Positions 14,073-14,246 of a DNA stretch of 14,246 nt are shown here, piece by piece. This DNA is from Solobacterium sp. GTDB taxonomy: Bacteria; Bacillota_I; Bacilli_A; Erysipelotrichales; Erysipelotrichaceae. Position numbers and translations under genes: made by a program. The stretch covers positions 1-14,246 of the forward strand of contig JAEEPV010000097.1 of the NCBI GenBank assembly GCA_016284975.1. The letters run 5' to 3'. Position 1 is the stretch's first letter, and every line of letters starts with the position of its first letter. The notes beneath the pieces were generated by a model, which was not told the DNA's origin, did no database searches, and saw nothing but the letters and a program-made list of their open reading frames with translations.

Positions 14073-14246
14073 GGTCTGGGAAAGATCTGTTTCGCGAAAA
14101 AAACAAAAAAATTTTCGTGGAATTTTCGAAACCACGACCAAAAGGCGTAAAAATCGGGTTAAAATTTAAACGCATATATGCGTGTACTTCAAGTAAGTTC
14201 GAAATTGCTTGTTGTGTTTTGTAGGCCAGGGTTCGTCTGCTGCGGA
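14073..14246. other. AT-rich non-coding right flank with palindromes
   Basis: I see no gene here. It holds the palindrome TTTCGCGAAA (14090-14099), a run AAAAAAACAAAAAAATTTT, a 6-bp hairpin TCGTGG/CCACGA (14115-14120 with 14132-14137), and a perfect 14-bp palindrome ACGCATATATGCGT (14170-14183). The last 60 bases have no feature I recognise. It probably carries control sequences for a gene to the right. Confidence 0.5.

Noticed and set aside
14225..14246. GGTTCG near the right end as the T-loop of a tRNA
   Set aside because: The flanking bases do not fit a T-arm or acceptor stem, and no other tRNA parts are visible.

Overview
The window looks like chromosome from a low-to-mid-GC anaerobic Firmicute. 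An Erysipelotrichia-type gut bacterium is my best guess, from the DeoR, PcrA and M15 protein styles, Shine-Dalgarno-led starts and roughly half G+C. That is inference, since no rRNA or taxonomic marker is present. Genes are tightly packed, mostly overlapping by a few bases, with clear rho-independent terminators. There is no insertion sequence, CRISPR array, tRNA or rRNA.

Layout. (1) 1-677: the AT-richer 3' end of a membrane-protein gene running in from the left, then a low-molecular-weight protein-tyrosine phosphatase. The pair suggests the end of a surface-polysaccharide cluster. (2) 693-723: a bidirectional terminator. (3) 3594 down to 722, minus strand: a three-gene overlapping operon of an RlmI-like methyltransferase, an RluA-family pseudouridine synthase and a membrane-anchored VanY-type D,D-carboxypeptidase. 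(4) 3595-3697: a divergent promoter region with two perfect extended -10 boxes back to back. (5) 3698-7907, plus strand: a PcrA/UvrD helicase with a duplicated C-terminal Tudor-like domain, a membrane-anchored protein of unknown function that overlaps it by one base, and a lipoprotein metallophosphoesterase, closed by a terminator.

(6) 7956-14072 is the most interesting part: a six-gene operon bounded by a near-consensus promoter and a terminator. It encodes a DeoR-type repressor, a glycyl radical enzyme (GRE), its radical-SAM activase, a fructose-6-phosphate aldolase-type protein (FSA), a Cof-type HAD hydrolase and a flavin-reductase-like FMN protein. The GRE/activase/FSA trio matches the E. 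coli ybiW-ybiY-fsaA and pflD-pflC-fsaB arrangement. From memory, these GREs have recently been reported to open 1,5-anhydroglucitol-6-phosphate to 1-deoxyfructose-6-phosphate, which FSA splits into hydroxyacetone and glyceraldehyde-3-phosphate. The FSA here keeps the aldolase residues (Lys87, Gln60, Thr111, Tyr133), and the GRE has the single-Cys GCVE loop rather than the Cys-Cys of true pyruvate formate-lyase. The HAD and flavoprotein genes are additions whose roles in the pathway are not obvious.

(7) 14073-14246: no recognisable gene, but AT-rich DNA with several palindromes, probably control DNA for whatever lies to the right.
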